A stretch of DNA of 64,000 bases from Oikopleura dioica (lineage: Eukaryota > Chordata > Appendicularia > Copelata > Oikopleuridae), in assembly GCA_907165135.1 (NCBI GenBank), contig OU015569.1, positions 10,912,501 through 10,976,500 of the forward strand, given 5' to 3'. The position numbers were made by a program, and so were the translations under genes. This document shows positions 58,165 to 64,000 of this stretch, in pieces. Each line of letters begins with the position of its first letter. Within the stretch, counting starts at the first letter, position 1. A model generated the notes under the pieces. It was not told the DNA's origin and searched no databases. It worked only from the letters and a program-made list of their open reading frames with translations.

Positions 58165-61100
58165 TTAGCATTTCGAAGCAGCTTCGATCCACTGTTGACA
58201 ATGCTGCGCGTTTTTCTGGGCGAGTCGCATTTCTTTCATCAATTGCACGATTTCAGAGCAGTTCTGAAAGGTTTTATAAATCAAATAGACCTCAGTTGTT
58301 TAGAAATACCTTGAATACTGACGGGGAAAACGAGTCATCCTTTTCAGTTGCTTGAGCGGCAGCTATTCGCTCTAGAACTAGCTGCGCGGCGCTTGGAGAG
58401 GGTGGTGCGCAAACGCTTCCGCCGTACATCTTTGCCACTTTCTATAAAAATTGATTTCATTCAAGGGAGAACGTCTACGCTTTTCTTAGATCTGTAGCAT
58501 TTAAGGGATCCCCCCCCGATTTGCCCAACTTTGACCCCTATCTACTTTTTACTCGTCTTGCGTGTGGGGCTGTATAGGGGCTCAAATTAAAGCCCGTTTC
58601 TTGACGAGCAAATGCATGCATGATAAGCCCCTAGTTATAAGATTCACTTATGCATAAGAAGCCGTCAAAGTGACTTACGTTGCCAAAAACGGTCATTTTC
58701 GGTCATTTTCAAGTTGTATCTACTTTTTTTTGGGGCTATGGGTTCCTAATATCTCTTCATTTTTAGAAAGATTGGACCCTTGTCTACATTTGCATGCATG
58801 ATCATCAAGTTTGGCAAAGTAGAAAAAATTTTTCTTATTATAAAACTTTCAGCCGTCATTTTAGCGATTTTTTGGAGTCTTTTTGCTCTCTAGCGCCGCC
58901 AAATGATGAATTTCTTTCTCGAAAACTGTTTATTTCTTGATAAGGGCGTTATATGCTTTCAAATAAGCCCCTATTTGCCTCGTTATGAAGACCTTCGAAT
59001 TCTGAAAAAATCGAAAATTTTTGCTAAGTATAGATTATAATGCAACTTCAACACGCTCTCACGAGAAATCACGTGATATGAGGGCCTTGACATAATGGTA
59101 AAAAATGACGCTCAGATCATGGGGAATCTAAATATGCACCGCTCGATACTTTTTGGGAAAATTTTTCGGATCGGGGGATCCCTTAAATATACGTTTCGAA
59201 AAGTAGTACCGATCATACCTTGATGATTGCCATCATTTTATCAACATTGGTCTTCAAACTGGTGTAGCCATAGAACTCGTGGTGCGGCTGTCTGTATTCT
59301 TTTGTCGGCACAATAAAGTGCAGTGGAATCTGCTCTCTGTTCGCGTCCATTATTTCCTGGAACGATGAATTGTTAAATGGAAAGTAAGAATCTCTTTACC
59401 TGGAAGACAGTCTCAGGCGCGAGTTCGAACTCGGCATCGGAAACGATAACGATTCTGCTCGCTCTGCTCAAAAGAGCCGTACGTATTCCATGAGAAAGCT
59501 CGCTCGTCCCACCGTTTGGTCTCAAGCATTTCATCCACAGCGCTAGATCGTCGCAAGCAGCGTTGTTCATCGCGTAACAGCTTGACTGCCACGATTTGAC
59601 TCCATCTAAAGAAGCAGTTTTCAAAATAACCGGTTTTCTAGAAACGGCCAAAATTACCGTTGAAAAGGATGACGTTTAGTTTTCCCTTGATATCTCTCGA
59701 AAGTCCTCTCATCGCGGCAATGAGCTCGTAAATCCACTGTCTAGATGAGTCAGAACCGTCAATTAACACGACGGTGTTTCCCCTCGCCATCGCCGGATGA
59801 ACGGACTGGAACCACAGTCGATGGGGCGCTTCGAGGTACCACTGAATCCGTTTCAAATATCGCCGCGCGGCTTCCAGCGACAGAACTTGCAGCTGCTCGA
59901 GCTCGGCTACTTGCAGTTCGCAGTGGCGATCCCGCACAATCGGCAGTACTCCTCGGTATACTTTGGAGCCGGGAGTGATGCGACGCTCCCACCTTTCCAA
60001 ATTTATTTTCAGACCCTAAAACCACTTTATTGTTGGTTTTCAAGGACTAAGCGGCTATTTAACTATTCGCGCTGACATTTAATAGTGAACTGAACTAACC
60101 TTGAGTCCATTTCGCTTGAGCCAATCTTTTGAAGAAAGATGCTCCTCTTCTTTTGGTATTTTCAAGCAAGAAGGGATCACCGGCGGAGGCTTGACAGAAA
60201 CATCTAAGTACATCGTTTGGCCTTTATCGAGACACGTGCCGCCAGTGAGGTAGAACTGCCTCTTGTGGAGCATTGCAGGCGCTTTGGACCCGCGAAGCAG
60301 AAGGGGATGTTTGGTTCCAGCAGTAGTGTTAGGACGGTTAGTATGGTACGACTGCTTGATCGCTCTCTGATACGCTTTGGTCTTTTTCGTATCCTTAGGC
60401 TGGATCCATTCGCGTGACTCGATCGAGGACTTGCTCTTCTCGAAGTTCCGCGTCGAGGGAGACGCCGATTGGACGACGCGTGGTTTATCCACTGTTTGAG
60501 CTCCTTCGGTTTTCAGTGCAATGAGAGTCTGCGATTGCGCCACGGTAGTCGCCTCTTCGCGATCGATTAGATCGAAATCGGAACTCCCCCGAGGGATTAG
60601 GCTAGAACACTCACTGTTAAATAACTCGATAAACACTTCTCAATGGGTCGATAAAACGCAAATTATAAATACAATAGCAAACCCCTTCAAATAAACCCCG
60701 ACCAAACTCACCTATTTTTCACAAGTTTGAGCTCGACTCTCGCCCCATTTGACTCTTCGGACAGTCTCTTGACAAACTGATCCATTTCCACATCAATCGA
60801 CACTGCACTTATCACCGGCTCAAAGCCAGTCGCACTTGCATCTTCAATCATCTCCACCAGATTCTCGCTGCGTTCGATGATTCCATGATGCACGAGACAG
60901 ACTTCGGCCGAGTTCTCGGTCTTCGCGACGCGTAGCGCGACGCTCAATGCTTTCGGCCACGATTTAAAAAGCTCACGATTCTGAATACTTTCGGCGCCAA
61001 GGACCGCGCGTTTTCGTAGAATCGTAAAAGTGTCGTTCAGATTTTTGAGGAAAGCCCCCAGCTCATCTTTGTACGAGCACGAGTAGGTGCTCACCGAATT

Positions 61101-62348
61101 GTCTTCCCTCACCACGCTGGAAACAATGTTGATTTGTTGCATTGAATTCGCGAAGGTCGTCACCAATCTCTCCATAAACGCCAGCGTCTGAGGCGACTCG
61201 TCGATAACGAATGTAACCTGTTTCCTTGGTATGAATCCGACTCCAGTACTTTTTAGCGCGTCTTTGAGTATTTTCAGCATTCGCAAATGATTGCCCAAAT
61301 GCTCCAAAAGATCGTCGAACTTTCGCTTGTCATAGGCGACGAATCGGGAGACGCCGTCGGGAAATTCTAGCTCCAAGAGACCCTTTGTGTTTCGAAGAGT
61401 TCGCGCCTGCACTTCTTTATCCAGCACTTTGACATAAGTGCTCCCTTGTCGGCCGATGATGTCTAAGGCTTTAAAAATGTCGATTCTCTTCGCCTGGAGA
61501 TTGTTTTCTTTCAGCCAGGTGAAGACGTCGAGTTGGAGCGGTTGTTGGGCCGGTCTAAAGCTCAGCATCTCACCCTCTTCCTCCTCTTCTTTTCGCAGCA
61601 GTTTCGTGCTCGAGCAAGTTCCGTTTCGAATTTGCTTGCAGAACTGCATGATTCTCTGCGAATCCGCCTTGACTTTCCGCACGTCGTCGAGCTCCACAGA
61701 GCTGTTGCTTGAGACGATTCGATTGTACGGATTCTGGTTAAGATTGACGATCTTCTCGGCCATCTTGCGATGCGATTCGTCAAGAAGAGCTACAGTTAGA
61801 TTCACACGTGATCCGACCAAGACATCCTCCAGATGCTGCAGCTGCTCTTCGCTCAACACGGGTTCTTCCATTTCCGGGCCGAGGAGGACGACGATCTTTT
61901 CCAAGAGCGAATCCTGCAGAGCCGATTTGAAGCTTTCAAAGATATTCGCTGGCCACTCACCATTCTTCATAAAATCGTCGATTTTTCCACGAACAAGCGC
62001 TGCTTGCCCTTGAGTAAAAGGCTGGTAACCGTCAAGCACCGGCTCGTTTCCGACCAGAAACTGGACTTGCTGCTGTGTCGTCTGAAGGTGCTGGAGGAGG
62101 GAGAAGACCCGTTCGTCCATGACTTGGAGAATGACGGAGAGCTTGACATTCTTAGGAATGACGCCAAAGGTAGCAGCCGGCTCTGATTGTAGAAAGTTAA
62201 GTCGTTCTTCGCAAGCTGCTAGCGTGGAACTTGTATGTCGCTCAATAGCAACAAGCTGGGAGGGTTCTAGAAGCGGCAAGTGCATGTAGTACTCGACATC
62301 CCTCTGAGGACGATTTTGCTCCAGCCAGACAGGCCCTGGCAGGTCCAT
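58165..62348 (-). CDS. VWA3A/B-like von Willebrand A-domain protein
   Basis: Seven exons (60712-62348, 60100-60613, 59658-60015, 59400-59605, 59219-59356, 58310-58441, 58165-58263) join in frame to 1,027 aa; human VWA3A is about 1,180. It has the family's repeated WLK-x-x-x-L motif (DVFTWLKENNLQAKRIDIF; SSKDWLKRNGL) and two A-type domains. The first (VTFVIDESPQTLAFM) has a weakened metal site; the second (TVVLIDGSDSSRQWI) keeps the D-x-S-x-S MIDAS. The C-terminal part includes MDANREQIPLHFIVP. Cellular role is not established; relatives are often expressed in ciliated or testis tissue. A MITE fills most of the intron 58442-59218. Confidence 0.85.
58505..59182. mobile_element. TTAA-flanked (piggyBac-type) MITE in VWA3 intron
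   Basis: 678 bp between two TTAA copies (58501-58504, 59183-59186). Inverted ends are GGGATCCCCCCCC and, on the other strand, GGGATCCCCCGAT. The interior contains repeated TGCATGCATGAT and CTATCTACTTTT words and no transposase frame. Confidence 0.7.
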
Positions 62349-62631
62349 TCTGAGTCAAATAAGAGCGTTTACTTGTGAATTTGAATGTAAGATTCAGAAC
62401 TTTATTTTTAGTCTTTTGGTATAAAATACAGAATTTTATCCTGAATCAAGTTTTTAATAGCAGGGAATTTAAATAGCAATTTTTATTATTTAAAATTGAG
62501 TCTTTTTAGTCTCTTTAGTCAAACATGGTGAGAAGGCATTTGAAGAACAATGAAGTAGTAAAAAGAAAGTCTGGAGAAGTCCAGTGTTGAAGAAATTGAA
62601 ATTTTGGAAATATTTGGAGAGTTTTGAAATA
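62349..62631. other. spacer between two minus-strand genes
   Basis: About 280 bp from the VWA3-like start to the stop of the upstream coiled-coil gene. AT-rich; probably 3' UTR and promoter. Confidence 0.4.
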
Positions 62632-64000
62632 TCAAGTCATCTTGCTCGGATGGGGCACTGCTGAATCGGGTAGGCTCGTTTTGGGCTGGATAGAAGAAAG
62701 CTCTTTCTCGAGCGAGAGAATCGCCGAATCGAGGATCTCTAGCTCAGAAATGCTAGAACGGGACAAGGCGTCGTGTTTCAATTTTATCGACCTAAACATT
62801 TGTTTTGACATCTCTCCATATTTGATCGTTTTTAGAGCTTCGAAAACTTACTTGACGGTGGAATTTTTAAGTGCATGAAGTTCGCGTTCCAAGCTTTTGA
62901 TCCTATTCGTGTATCTACAGTCATTCTGCGAAATCGTCCTCAGCAAGTTGTCCGACTTCTCTTGCAGCAACTCGTTGCTTCTCTAAAATGAGCTGTTCAA
63001 CTGTAATTGAGCTTTGTTGCTACCTTGAGAACTTTGCGGCGAAACTCCAGTATTTTACGCTCGGCCGAGATCTCTCGCAAGAGATCATCTTTTGTCTCCA
63101 CGTGCGGTGAACTTGATACTTTCTTTGTTTCAGAAAAGGGCTCTCTGCTCAGCTGACCAACTTCTTCTTCCAGTTCGCCACTACGAAAAACAAATTATGT
63201 TTAATCGACTCTGCATCATATTCATATTCGACGGTAGAAATATCGAATCAGGATGTTCTGCCAAATTAAACATGATGAGACCCTTATTTTATCCCACCAA
63301 AAGAAGATTCATGGTCTCTTGTAAGCAGGTTGCCAAGCCCAGACCGAGCTCTATACTTACAACGTCGCATTGAGCAGAATCCCTATCGAACAGAGCTCTT
63401 CCAGCGGTTTCGGATAGCCGACAGTAACAGAATGCGACAAGTTCATCTGCCGAAGACACGACTGTTTGATCAAAGCAGCGCTCTTTTCCGCTCGCTCCGT
63501 CGCCCCGTTTAGATTCTCCCTCCTCGATTTGACGTGCACCAGCTGCGCGGAAAGGAGTTTTTCTTCTTTCGCCAAGTCGGAGAGGCGTTTTTCTTGAGCT
63601 TCTTTCTTTTTCGCGAGTTTCTCGAGCTCTTCAAGGCGTTTTTCTGCGGCTTCGATCGACTCTTCGAGATTCTCTAGTTTCGAACTTTTCACGAGGCCGA
63701 ATTCGCAATCGCTGCTTATTGCTGAATTTTAATACATTAGCGTTATTCTGAAACTGCTTTACTTACAATCGAGCGATTCAGATTTTGGAAACTTGGGAGA
63801 TGAAGCTTTCGACTTTTCTTTCACAATTTGCTTCTTGACACTTTTTGTTCTTTTTTGAAAATACGGAAAATCGGAAGAATGATGTCCTTTTTCTTAAAAA
63901 GCTTTCCTGAGCTGCGTCTTTTGGTTTTCAGTGAGCACGTGATCTGCCAGCTGGCGGTCTCTGAAAAAGAAAGTGAATAGGAAATTCGATTTTCATTTGG
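62632..64000 (-). CDS. coiled-coil protein, unknown (5' end beyond window)
   Basis: Minus-strand exons: a basic segment (KRTKSVKKQIVKEKSKASS, about 63780-63870), a long coiled coil (AEKRLEELEKLAKKKEAQEK) running into GYPKPLEELCSIGILLNATL (63360-63720), then ELEEEVGQLSRE (63060-63182), a Ser/Leu coil ending NSTVK, and a last exon from about 62802 to the stop at 62632 (SISELEILDSAILSLEKEL, end PHPSKMT). Intron phases fit where checked. Kinetochore- or centrosome-type composition, but not recognised. Confidence 0.6.

Overview
The window looks like nuclear DNA from a very compact animal genome, and the best fit is the appendicularian tunicate Oikopleura dioica. Supporting signs are chordate gene families (a MyoD-type factor, a TGF-beta type I receptor, A1CF/RBM47-like and MGAT4 genes), introns mostly 40-60 nt, several apparently non-GT-AG introns, genes packed a few tens of bases apart on one strand with a pyrimidine-AG acceptor just before the ATG (as in spliced-leader operons), and TTAGGG-like repeats. 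The species call is inference; the gene calls come from spliced translations.

Layout. 1-4515 (-): 5' part of SKIC3/TTC37. 5340-7360 (+): MGAT4 glycosyltransferase. 7779-10251 (+): TGF-beta/activin type I receptor. 10658-11175: hAT-type MITE, then a degenerate acidic ORF. 13174-14930 (+): mitochondrial ATP synthase beta. 15332-22222 (+): TSEN2, OFD1, ELP3 and NSMCE1 head to tail, probably an operon. 22.2-26.2 kb: gene-poor. 26230-29517 (-): coiled-coil RING protein. 29983-33384 (-): DEAD-box helicase of the Ded1/Vasa type. 34681-37713 (-): A1CF/RBM47-like RNA-binding protein. 37.8-41.4 kb: repeats, an inverted telomere-like tract and a 701-bp hAT-type MITE. 41358-44791 (-): three tandem four-TM paralogs. 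45.9-47.0 kb: two small genes. 47.4-49.3 kb: tRNA-derived SINE-like sequences. 49875-51216 (+): the myogenic bHLH factor. 51613-52037 (-): small TM protein. 52286-53004 (+): BTB fragment fused to a duplicate of the bHLH gene's last exon. 53474-57928 (-): SAFB-like cluster. 58165-62348 (-): VWA3-like protein. 62632 to the end (-): coiled-coil protein.

The most striking signal is a set of non-autonomous DNA transposons caught at base resolution. Three hAT-type elements have 8-bp target duplications (exact at 10658-11175, 36026-36182 and 40698-41398; 7 of 8 bases at 42830-42926, making four in total). One inserted in the last coding exon of four-TM paralog A, just after its PPSY motif, and supplies a new C-terminus. 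Another inserted in paralog B and, with its duplication, adds exactly 35 codons in frame. The larger elements are packed with a short palindromic word specific to each subfamily. A Tc1/mariner-like MITE has its empty site preserved in a duplicate about 1.6 kb away, and a TTAA-flanked element lies in a VWA3 intron.
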